From Paramarasmius palmivorus (taxonomy: Eukaryota; Basidiomycota; Agaricomycetes; Agaricales; Marasmiaceae): DNA of 64,000 nucleotides. Below, piece by piece: positions 33,339 to 43,485 of the stretch. Position 1 is the stretch's first letter, and the number at the start of each line of letters is the position of its first letter. The position numbers and the translations under genes are program-made. The DNA is taken from NCBI GenBank assembly GCA_037176845.1, contig JAYKXP010000006.1, positions 496,001-560,000 on the forward strand, written 5' to 3'. The notes beneath the pieces were generated by a model, which saw only the letters and a program-made list of their open reading frames with translations, was not told where the DNA came from and ran no database searches.

Positions 33339-34999
33339 ATGGTAAGCATCAAACCTTCGTGCGTCTGTCGATTGTTCATCGCATCCCTAGTCCCGCGAAT
33401 TTTCCAAGCACGTCACTTTATCTGGCACAAACGGGTCAATCAATTCCCTAGCTTTCTCGCCCGACAACAAACGCCTAGCAAGTGGAGGTATTTAGTCTTT
33501 CATACTTGCTTGATGGCCGACCAGTAACAGTTCCGATACAGGAGACGATGAACGCGTACGGATATGGTCGCTAAACACTAGCTCATGTGAGCACGAGCTT
33601 GCTGCGACTCACCGGTATGCGGAGGAACATTATGGCTGGGGACAAATCACATCTTTATTGTGGGTCAACCCGGAAGCCGGGGTTAATCCTGTCTTGTTTG
33701 TTGGTACCGGTCGAGGGACAGTCATTCTATTCGAGCAGACCGGAAACACGGTAGATCTACCGACGTATCCTTTTTACTGGTTGCTCATTACAGTTTTCTA
33801 TAGATATCACGCATGCCGAAACAAGTTATCAGCGTATTCAAGTTCAACGATTCTGTGGAATGCTCTGCCTGTAGCCAAGATCGTTTTGCCTTCGCCAGCC
33901 ATAGTGGACACATCAAACTCTTCCGGCTATCAAATGGTTCGTGATTCTTTAAGGCTCGGTTTACATTGAAATCTGAAGCATCTATATTTAGGGCAATTGG
34001 AAAGCCTTTGGGAGATAAACACGGCACTCCCTACGCTTCTAACCGGGCTCACCTTCTACGGTCGTTCCAAACTGTTTGCGGCTTGGTTGGACACTGGCAG
34101 GCTGTGTGTTTTGGTACTGTTGGTGAACGAAGCTGTACCTGATCAGACTTCTTAGATGTTCTCTCCGTGATACCGATGGTGCCGAAGAATGGTCAAAGCA
34201 TCTCAATGGAGCTATGTAGGCCTCATGTCCTATACTTTCACCATCTACTCGACGCTGACGCGCTGAATTCATAGTGGACACGCTAGCTTCACAAGAAACC
34301 GAAAGAAGATTGCTGCGTACAACGTTAACACTGGCCATTTCGATGTATACAGCCTTCCGGATGCTTCATTTGTATCAGAACTCCGAGTGTCTCACTTGAC
34401 CACGCTTGTCAAGGAGAGCGTTTTCGTTGACCTGGAAGGCCGTCAAATTGCTTGTGGAGGAGATGATGGACACGTGTATATCTTTGATACCGACAACGGC
34501 GACTTAGTGCAAAAACTGGTCCACCAGCCAGGTATTGACTTGTCTCCTTTATCACGGAATCTGCAACTAACTCACACTCACACAGCATCGGCGGTACAAG
34601 CGATCGCTGTAAGTAGACCTACCAGTCAGCAGTGCTTACGCATGTACTTACCATATAAAAGGCGTCAGGTGGCGGTAACCCTATGATCGCGAGCGCTGAC
34701 GATACCTCGGGCATTATTGTAGTCTGGTCTTCGAAACCTGTTGCTAAACCCCTACAAAAACCGTCGGAAAACCCCGAGGACACTTGGCGATCCAGCAAAT
34801 ATCCGACAGTCCTAGAGCTGATCCTCTTCATGCTTATGTGTATTCAAGCCACACTCATCTTCTACCTATTTGAAGAGGTATGGCCGTCCCATTTACGCAC
34901 TTCACTCGATACTCACATGATTCACAGCGGTTAATGAACGTGGCTGGCACCATGCGTCACTCGCTTTCTTCTGCTTTTGCCAACGTCACCCGAAGATAG
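33339..34999 (+). CDS. WD40-repeat protein with C-terminal membrane anchor
   Basis: Ten exons: 33339-33341 (ATG only), 33391-33487, 33542-33750, 33804-33936, 33992-34103, 34147-34215, 34275-34531, 34586-34608, 34662-34877, 34928-34999; 396 residues. Repeats are clear: SLAFSPDNKRLASGGDDERV with RIWSL, NPVLFVGTGRGTVILFEQ, RFAFASHSGHIKLFRLSNG, RQIACGGDDGHVYIFDTDNG and PMIASADDTSGIIVVW. Near the end a hydrophobic helix (LELILFMLMCIQATLIFYLF) predicts a tail anchor. The N-terminal ATG exon is supported by the in-frame junction M/SREFSKHVTLSG. This is a common mushroom-specific WD40 family of unknown function. Confidence 0.8.
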
Positions 35000-35235
35000 A
35001 TCTCGCAAATTGATGCCCTATTCCATGCTATATAGAAACTGGGTCTGCTGTAGTAACTGACTTCGTACTTTCTATGATACAACAAATACGAACTTGATAA
35101 TTGATCGCATACCCGGATTTGAGCAGTCAGGCGGTGAATATCGTTATCAGCTCGAAATGGGACCGTGAAGACTTTAAATTTCTTATAAGGTTGCAAAAAG
35201 TCGTCTTAAGACAGAAACCCTGAATATGAACGTCA

Positions 35236-35553
35236 ATGCCGTTTCGAGAATTCGCTGAACGCCTAGCATCCAGGCTGTCAAGACGATTACGACGTATTGT
35301 CCTTAACTGCTCGACTGCCCCCGCTAGCCCACAGCCTGGCAATCTATACCAGCAAGTCACTCAAAGAGTTCTTTGACTCTTTCAAAATGAGGTGTGGATC
35401 CGGAAGTTTCAGCTCTCTCAGCCGCTTTCACTAGATGACGAGCTTGGAATTTGTGAGCTCGCTACTAAAGGCGAGACTGACGATGACCTATTCGAAGTAG
35501 ACCAGATGGCAGAAGAGACGCCGACGGCACAAAGGCATATTTTTTTTCCTTAG
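35236..35553 (+). CDS. Candidate small protein, doubtful
   Basis: Two frames, 35236-35355 and 35392-35553, join in phase 0 across a 36-nt gap to give about 93 residues. The first is basic (FAERLASRLSRRLRR) and the second acidic (TKGETDDDLFEVDQMAEE). The intron would be unusually short with a poor donor (GTCACT), so this may be a decayed gene. No domain is seen. Confidence 0.25.
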
Positions 35554-35687
35554 TTATTGAATATAGAGTACGTACTTCATTGATCACCCAGTTCCGGCGC
35601 GAAAATGGGTCTCGAAAGACTGTCGAGATTGGTACATCCAAGACTTGAAGATAATTGTATTAATTATAGACTGAGGGTCCTATCAAA

Positions 35688-37540
35688 CTAATAATCTTCA
35701 TCCCAAGTGGGGAGTTCTGCTTCAGCCTCCGGTGCCAAATCCATATACAGGACGTCTGGAAGGTCTCTGAGCCACTGTGGATCGTAGAAGTTCAGAGGCA
35801 AATTCGAAACAGCTGCACGTCGACTAGGTTGTGCATGTCTAAATCGCCGACGCACATGCGGTTTATTTCCTGGTGCCTGGTTCCCATATGCCGATTTACG
35901 GTTGGCATGATCATCGGTACGTCTAAGGGATCGCGTCACTTCCGGAGAACGCCAGGGCATGGAACGGACGGTGGCGACTGTGCCATTTGGGCCGCTGTCT
36001 TCATCTTCGCTTTCATCGCTGCTCATTCCATCGGCGCCTATTTTCTCTATCATCTCCGCGATCATGATCCAATTTTCATTCTGCTCTTGCTCTTCATCGG
36101 CAGCCATCTCCCATGCGACATCGTATCGTTTCTTCCAAAGCTTTCAAAGATTATCAGCCATCAATTGATACGTTTACGCTTGAAACACTGACCTCGTCCC
36201 TCCGAGTTCTCTGACGCATGTTCCTCCTTGTATCGTCTTCTTTTATTTGACATCTCTGGTAGGCATCTTCCTCCGTTTCCCCATCCCTAGGTTGATATCT
36301 TTGAATAATGTCCGACAAGGTCCCGAGGCGCTGCCAAAAGTGATCTTGTGCGTTCTTCCGCCCCTCCTCGGTGTTATACTGAGGATATCTTGCTATAAAT
36401 CTTGCTGTCATCTGCGCACAGAGTTCATGATTCCATAAACAGCGCACATTGTCCCAATAAATGGGCATGAAGTCGTCGTCTATTCGAGGCGCAGGACCAC
36501 CCTGATCGAAATTCGAGACGTCCTCCTCTGTGACACGAAGGTCTTCGATGCTATAGACTCCAATGATATCTCGGTCGTGATTTATCGTCAGATATTCATT
36601 CATAGCCTTCCGAAAGAGCATCTATACAACAGATGTGAAATGAAGAGGGTGTATTGATTCAAATGTTGTACACGTACCATGAATTGGTTGCGGTCCACGG
36701 ACCGTGGAGTGGGGACATGCGGGACCTTGAAGAAGGGTGACTTCTTGGACTTCCCTCGTTTCTTTCGGGTTTCAGGAGCAGAGGTACTGGGACGAGAGGA
36801 TGCTACATCCTCGATGTCTTGACGAACGGAGTCGATCTCTTCCCAAAGGTTCGTGACAGATGACCGCCACTCGAGCTGCATTTCGCTCAGTTTCTGAAGT
36901 ATGGCGGCAGTGGTGAAGTCATCTCCGAGAGTAGTAGAATTGGGATCGCGGCGACTCGGCCCTGTTCGGTAAGTACCGGAGGTGTTCGTCCTGGGATGAT
37001 ACGACCGAAGGCTAGGTCCACTGTTAGGGTCTTGAGGTTCAGCGCCATACTCGGAAGAGCTTTGTTGGGGGAAGGAAGTAGTGGGCGCTTCGTGCGTAGG
37101 AGGTCGCGAGCTCTCCGGTCGAAATGGATCTGGGTCTACTCGGTGTCCAGGCTTGTAATGTTGGGCGTGATTCCAATCTGGTCTGGAATGTCGGTCGTGA
37201 ACATGCGAGTGAAAATGGCCAGCGGGCTGTTGGGAGAGATGAGAAATTGATAGTCTAGATGGTACAGTACGCACTTGGTTGCCATTCCTTCGGCTATTGT
37301 GTGGTCCCATGGGAATCTCTGTGTTGTAGTGGTTCTGTCAGGGTACTCAGCCTATGACGAATCAGGTCCAGGATATGTATATAGCAGCTCTCACATGCCA
37401 AGGTTGTTCGTGATATTGATTCCGATATTGTGGAGGTACGCGCCTGTGGGAGTTAACGAACTACGGCGAGTCAAATTAGTATCTGAATCAGTGAAACTTG
37501 AACTTGATCTGCTTACATGTTGATATTCATCCTCCGACAT
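35688..37540 (-). CDS. Orphan family D protein (copy 1)
   Basis: Six exons, all introns phase 0: 37540-37517, 37460-37395, 37334-37275, 37226-36678, 36621-36193, 36140-35688; 526 residues. The N-terminal third is His/Pro/Ser/Arg-rich. A coiled coil follows (ILQKLSEMQLEWRSSVTNL), then a basic patch (RKKRGKSKKS). The core has FRKAMNEYLTINHDRDIIGV, then IYWDNVRCLWNHELC and FWQRLGTLSDIIQRY. The last exon has GADGMSSDESEDED and LNFYDPQWLRDLP. All core blocks recur in the head-to-head neighbour at 37810-39153 with the same exon borders. I recall similar DGMSSDE proteins in other mushrooms but know no function. Confidence 0.75.
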
Positions 37541-37809
37541 TTCGTTGTAAACGGTGTCGGGCCCAAATGTCAAAGGTATTATATATTGCGAACTGGGGAC
37601 GTTCTTTGATCAATGTTACTTTGACGCATCAAATACATTGTGAGCAAGTGAATGGGAAGCACGTGGAAGTCCTTGGCGCAAGCTACCATTGAAGCTGATT
37701 CAATGTGCGTCCATTGTAACCATTGGAATGATATCGATGAATGATATCAACGATCCGGCTGTATAAAATGTGTTTGGTGGTTTTCTAATGAGGTCAGACC
37801 AAACAAAGA

Positions 37810-39153
37810 ATGGTGAGTACTGTGCATCACCTTTCTGTGGATGTCACCTAGTTTTTCACAGGCTAATCCAAGGAAAACCGAACAGCGTAACCATGAGGGG
37901 TGTGAGGTGCCGGCAGCGGAGGTATGTTGAGGTTTCTTTGACGGCATTGAGACTCGTGCTCACTTTTAACACGAGGATCATGCATATGAGGACGTGATGA
38001 CACGGTTGCAGCGCCTGAAAATCAACATCGTAAAGGACGCCCTTGATCTACGTGCGGAGATAGGGTCAGTACGCTCCGACCTGGAACTACTGCGTACGCC
38101 AAATACATCAGCTTCCGGTGACGATGCCACGGATTATCGGACAGGGGATCCCAGACGCCGCCGAATGATGGTGAGCCAGCCTTGTGCTCTGTGAGCGTCC
38201 TCCGCTGATGATATGAGAGCCAGACCGACTTCCGCGTGGCGATGAACGAACGTTTGACTATTACCCAAGATGTCGAGATACTCAGCGTATATAGCATTCC
38301 AGATGTCGCAGTGACGCCCGAGGAGGTCTCCAGTTACACGCACTCCGATGGACCTGCCCCGGATATAGAGCAGGATGACTTCCTTCGTGTCTACTGGGAT
38401 AAACTGGAGTGTTCATGGAATCAAGAGTTGTGCGAACAGATGGTGGAATATTTCCTGAGGCGAAATCAATCTTTGTACTGTGCGGAAGAAGACAAGGAGT
38501 TTTGCCGAGGGTTTTTCTGGCAGCGTTTGCGAACTTTGCAGAAGGTCATCCAATGGCACCGACCAAAACAAGGAGAGGCCGTAGAGGACTTGCGTCACCG
38601 CCTATCCAGCACACAGGTGAAGCAAGGCAGGAAAAAAAGACAAAGAACTCGACGAGTTGCGGTAAGTGAAGATTGATGTTCGACGGTGGTCCTTCTAACC
38701 AGTGACTAGCTCTGGAACAAAAGAAAGAATACGGCACAGAGACGGTCAGAGATAGGAAACCTGGAGCAAAAGAGTACTTGGCATACCATCGGGGATATCG
38801 TCACCCAGCTTGGACCGGATGGCATGAGTAGCGATGAGAGCGATGGAGAAGGCCGTGGAACCTGCAAAGTCCGAGCAAAGATTTGGCGTAGCAATGACAT
38901 AACGGACTTACTCCAATACGTGGACGATAGCGGCAGGAAAACTACAATCTATGGGAACGCGGCGCCAGTCAACAATAGGAAGGCATATAGGAGGGTCCGC
39001 TCGTTATCGAATCCCACAAGTGATAGGGGAACGGTACCGGGCCTACCAGCAAACTTCTACGATCCTGAGTGGCTTCGATCATTACCACCTGTTGAACGGA
39101 CTGCACTTCTAACACAAGCCGAGGCTACACTTCCGAGTAGAGTAAGCATATAA
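37810..39153 (+). CDS. Orphan family D protein (copy 2)
   Basis: Exons 37810-37812 (ATG only), 37862-37921, 37976-38170, 38224-38661 and 38710-39153, all phase 0, 379 residues. It lacks the long His/Pro-rich N-terminus of copy 1 but keeps the coiled coil (TRLQRLKINIVKDALDLRAE), the core (FRVAMNERLTITQDVEI, VYWDKLECSWNQELCEQM, FWQRLRTLQKVIQWHRP), a basic KKRQRTRR linker, GPDGMSSDESDGE and LPANFYDPEWLRSLPPVE. A possible donor (GTAAGC) just before the stop means the last few residues may differ. Copies 1 and 2 diverge from a common 269-bp intergenic region. Confidence 0.75.
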
Positions 39154-39752
39154 GACTATATTCTTATTCACTCACTCAGATATGTATAAAAAAGAGTCTC
39201 TTGATGAATAAATGACATAGCGATGGTCACAAGCCTCTGTCGATGAGACACTGGGTACGAAGATAGATAGCTTGTCGACGCAACTTGGATCACCGCAGTC
39301 CAAGTTAATTCCACACGTTGACCCTGACTTGTAGAGCTGGATTTTCGCCGCGAGTCCTGAAGAGTTTCAGTGTAATGTGCGATGGCGCGTAAAGAGTCTG
39401 AGTGATATCGATTTGGTGACCTACTCTTGAATTTCCTCTTGAGACTTCAGCAACGTAGGTGGTATGAATTGACTCCCTGTAGCATGACTGTACCCGTCGC
39501 TTGGAAGATACTGCCAGTGGAAGGTACGAAAGGGAACGAAATTAGCCCTACGCCTTGGTATAGCCGGCTGTAAGAGGCATTCGCTTGGAATCTGGATAGA
39601 TGTTCTGGGCACGTGTGTACAGTGTCACGTCGTCGATTCTGATTCACGTCAAATCCATGGCATTGGCAATGCGTAGATACTAACGGTAAGTATGTATGTT
39701 AAGCAAGGATCTATATAAAACATAAAACAAGAATTCCACCTCTACAAATATT
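39154..39752. other. Intergenic between convergent genes
   Basis: No supported gene. The minus frames around 39421-39647 show no known feature. Confidence 0.4.
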
Positions 39753-40378
39753 CTAAGCTTGGGTTATGGGTGTGTGATACCTCAGGCTGTCTGCCCAGGT
39801 TGACTGGGATTGCTTCACTATGCGAGTAGGGGAGCGTGTAAGCGAATTAAAGAGCCTGAACTGCTCAGACGTGAATGCAAGTCGCAGGTGAGTGTCTGGC
39901 CCAAATCCCCCGCAGCCGTTAACTGTACGGCGATAAGCACCCTGCACGACCCATTCCGCAACATCCTAAGGGTCAGAGTGAGAACAATTACCAAGAAGAC
40001 ACATTTCGTTCTCACCTCCATCAAGTTTCCGTGACGCAATGGTACGATTAGAAATGGTACTGGACTTCCAACTGCCTGAACGGAGATCCAGACAATGTCT
40101 GGGGTGGGGTTGAGAATAATGGAACCGATATACGAACTGAGAAACTTACTCTCGTTAGGAGAAGGCACCTTTAGCACCTCAACGTGTACCTCCAAGTTCA
40201 TAACCCGATACCAAGGCGTCAAGACGTAGCCGGAGGCGAGGCCAACCACAGATGTTTGGACGCCAGTCAAGGCTGTGTCGATATGTCTTGGAGGATATTC
40301 GCCTCCGACTTCCTCGGATGATGAATCTGAGCATGAGCTTTCCGAATCGATGTAGAAAACGGGTTTGGCGGAGGACAT
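39753..40378 (-). CDS. Orphan family A protein (copy 2)
   Basis: Exons 40378-40150, 40098-40016 and 39965-39753, 174 residues. The order of motifs matches the gene at 12377-13203 (GLASGYVLTPWYRV, VWISVQAVGSPVPFLIV, THLRLAFTSEQFRLFNSL). The long acidic SELEE tract is absent, replaced by a short Ser/Asp run (SESSCSDSSSEE). It has one intron that the first copy lacks (40099-40149, perfect GTAAGT donor). The copies are clearly diverged, so the duplication is not recent. Confidence 0.7.
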
Positions 40379-40822
40379 TGGGATTGAGGTTGGTACAGAG
40401 TTTAGCGCCAGATTTTAAGCAAAGGCCCAACAAAGCAACCAGCTGAATACTCGGAGTGCGAAGAAGCGAGAGGACACATTTTAAGGCGCTGAATGGTGAC
40501 ACCCGCTAGATTGAAAGACGCCTGACTAGAAAGAGCAGTGATACATTATAAGGAGTTGAATCGAAGGAACAAAGGCCTAACCCGAGTAATTCTGCCATTA
40601 CGGTAACGTTGCTCAGGCTGAGCGCTGATCTTATCCCTTGTCCCTCGGCATTGAAGAGCCTTGAATTATCCATCCCATCCTTTCGAATTCTATTATGGTA
40701 AATATACCCATTTTACAATGGCACAAAGCAAGATATTCGAACATCTCACCTTCTGCCAACACAGGACCTGTATATATAAACCGAAGGCACAGAATCTTGA
40801 AGTTCCTCAGTCAACTCTTGAG
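40379..40822. other. Divergent promoter region
   Basis: Between family A copy 2 (minus) and family C copy 2 (plus). Contains TATATATAAA at 40771-40780, 43 bp before the start at 40823. No gene is seen. Confidence 0.45.
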
Positions 40823-41805
40823 ATGCAATCGTCAAACGCCAACGCCAATCTACCTGGCTACTATTCCTCAGACTTCAGCCAGTCAAGCCATGCAGAGAGC
40901 CCTTCTCCAGCGTCCAACTCTGGAGCTGAGCACTCTGAGTCTCCGGACCCACTCACTTTGATGACTCCCGACCAGCGCGATTCCCAAGAGGTATGCCTTC
41001 ATCATTTCGTGCTATCATTTTTGAAACTAACAATCGAAAAATCAAGCACTGGACTGGTTCAGTTGATCAGAACGAACTTAGTGGATCCGACATAGATTCT
41101 ACGTGTTCAAAACCGCAATACCGAAAGGCATCCCCCATCTTCGAACATGCCTGGCGTGAGGCTGTAGGTGTTTTATCCGATAGCCATTGAATGTTCGGAA
41201 ACTGATTTTCGTATAGATGGACGAGGTATACTGTAAAATAAACAGCATCTGCCGTGCCATGGACGCCGATTTGGAGACGCAGCGCACGACAATTATAGAC
41301 CTACAAGAGCGCCTGGAAGCCGAAGCACGACGTGCTGATAAAGCCGAAGCGAGGGTCTCCATCAAAGACGCTGCGGAAACTGCTGTTGGTGCACTTCAGT
41401 GTCTCCTTGAGGCATACGGTACCCTCGCAGACGCTCCTTCTCCCGCCGGTTCCGAAGGAGCTAGCAGTCTTCCAAACTCTTTCTCTTTAGTGTCTAGACT
41501 GCTGGGTCTTTTTGGCTTTACGTCAGTAAGTTATGGTAGTACTCAGCCGACATGAAGCAAAACATTGACTTTCTCCGTCTTTAGACCCCAATAAGCTCAG
41601 CCACAGGATCAAAGACATACCCGACAACTCCCGTGAGTTTTCAATGCTTGATAATCAACTATCCAAAGTGAAATATCACTTCCAGAAGCACCGAAAGCGT
41701 AGTCCATCGTCCACAAATGCAAAGCTGGACAGTATGGGTTGTGTGTTGCCGAACATTGCGAGAAGCTTGAGGCGGAGATCAAACGCTAGGAATGGACAGT
41801 TGTAA
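40823..41805 (+). CDS. Orphan family C, coiled-coil protein (copy 2)
   Basis: Exons 40823-40990, 41047-41163, 41217-41525, 41585-41632 and 41686-41805, all phase 0, 253 residues. A Ser/Pro/Asn-rich N-terminus precedes a coiled-coil exon (QERLEAEARRADKAEARV) that ends SLVSRLLGLFGFTS, matching SLVSRIWSYFGWK in copy 1. Two short exons follow, ending in a basic KHRKRSP start and a RSLRRRSN tail, again as in copy 1. The duplicated N-terminal exons of copy 1 are missing here. The frame is also open upstream of the chosen start, which was set at the first ATG after the TATA box. Confidence 0.7.
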
Positions 41806-41866
41806 GGTGTATATGGCAAGTTTATATCATACATAGCGATGCGTTAACCGGTGAACGGATGGATTA

Positions 41867-42684
41867 TTAGGCCCGAATCATCCTCCTCTTTGTGTTTTGG
41901 TATTTCAAATATGCTTTCATCATATCTCTAATTGGCCAACAATTCACATAGTCCGAAAGAAACGGGAAATCCCGAATAAGCTTGATGTAGTTCAGCGTAT
42001 GTTTTGAACGCGAGTATATAATACTTACCAGCTCGCATATGTGCTTCTTCGAAGCTTCGTCTTGATTCATATAATTCTTTGTGGCATCGAGGATTTGAGA
42101 CGCAAGAACCTTTGTCTGACTCTGATGTCACCATGTCAGCAGGATCAAACCCAAATTTGAGCCAAACTTACATTGATCATATCATAGCCAGGCTTCGACC
42201 AACGGTGATTGTTGATCAAAGTTGCCTCTAATGAATAGCCTCCTTTCTTCGGATGAGCAACTTCTCCGCGCGGCTTTGGAATTAGAACACCAGATCTTCG
42301 AGGAAGCAGGGTATGAACCACAGGTGGAGCACGAGACCGAAACGCTGGAGGGAGATTGTTGCCAGTCGGATAGTCCATCAGCGAAACAGGACCACCCTAA
42401 TGAAGAAACGACGGTCAATGATTAGGACTGGGGTGCTAAGAGCTTGTTACGCACCGTGAAACATTGCTCGCGCTCGTTTGCGTTAACATTAACGCCCTCA
42501 GAGGACGGGACAGCAATCTTGGCCAAAGTCGAAACATTGGATTAGCTGGGGGCGATGGGGTTTCATCAGCCTAGCCACATACCAGTGATTTCGGAGTATG
42601 CACATCCACTGGACCCACGTTAGAGAGTATAGGATGCGTAGCCGGAAGTGTTGATTTCGCTTTGTCCACGTTCTGCGTGGTCAT
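41867..42684 (-). CDS. Orphan family B protein (copy 2)
   Basis: Exons 42684-42583, 42517-42455, 42396-42172, 42121-42029 and 41980-41867, all phase 0, 198 residues. Core blocks: RRSGVLIPKPRGEVAHPKKG, GGYSLEATLI, SQTKVLASQILDATKNY and FLSDYVNCWPIRDMMKAYLK. The last two introns fall at exactly the same codons as in the gene at 13572-14714 (before SQTK and before the FLSDY exon). The N-terminus is shorter and unrelated. The gene is convergent with family C copy 2, as the first B and C copies are. Confidence 0.75.
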
Positions 42685-43485
42685 TTCTTAGTCTTTGAGG
42701 TTATGAGCGAGTTGTATCCTGTCGTAGATGGAACGGTGCGTGGAGGTACTGCTGAAGAAGGGATCTGATTCTAGGTTTTGGGGCATGGTCATTGAACAAA
42801 GGACGATTGTGATCAAGTGTGATAATTGTGAACTGTAACAAGTTTGGATCTATGCAGGCCCGAGTTCCGAGACGTAAATCTTCCGTGACAGGCGTGACCG
42901 GGCTGTGACTTATCATTGTACCCTTGACCTCACCGATTCCGAAGTCGATGCTATTCGTTTTGAAGTCACTATCCTTGAACTTCTTACTTTCCAACCCCTG
43001 TATTCATGGCACTCAAATTCGAGCTTGGCAAATCCCGGTGCGTCCATTTCCAGTCTATGTTCTATGTTCTATCTCATGCGACGTCAACCCATCTGTTATG
43101 CTCATACAGATGTAGCTCTGAAAGCATCCATGTATTGACAGCAAGCGATCTGCTCTACCTGGTGCTTTATTAAGGGTATCTCAGGCAAAAAGAGGTCAAG
43201 AGGAATTAGGAAAATGGGCAGACAGGCTTGATGTTATATTTCGAGTTGCAGATCCTTCAGAACTTTCATGCTATAGCGTAAACGGTGAGTTGCATGATTG
43301 TTCTCATTACAATGAAGACCATCTTACATGCACTACATAGCCCATTCTTTCAAAATACTTTATACGGCACACAATGTATTGCACGCCGTACAATGCATCA
43401 TTTCATGTCCTTTGTTCCTTTGGCACGACTCCAGGTATAAAAATACAGACGTCGTTCGTTTTCCGTACACCGTTCGACCTTGAGT
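42685..43485. other. Intergenic, with TATA box of the next gene
   Basis: No supported gene, although a plus frame at 42905-43138 is open. TATAAAAA at 43436-43443 lies about 43 bp before the ATG at 43486. Confidence 0.45.
43436..43443 (+). promoter_or_regulatory. TATA-like box
   Basis: TATAAAAA upstream of the 16-exon gene starting at 43486. Confidence 0.5.
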
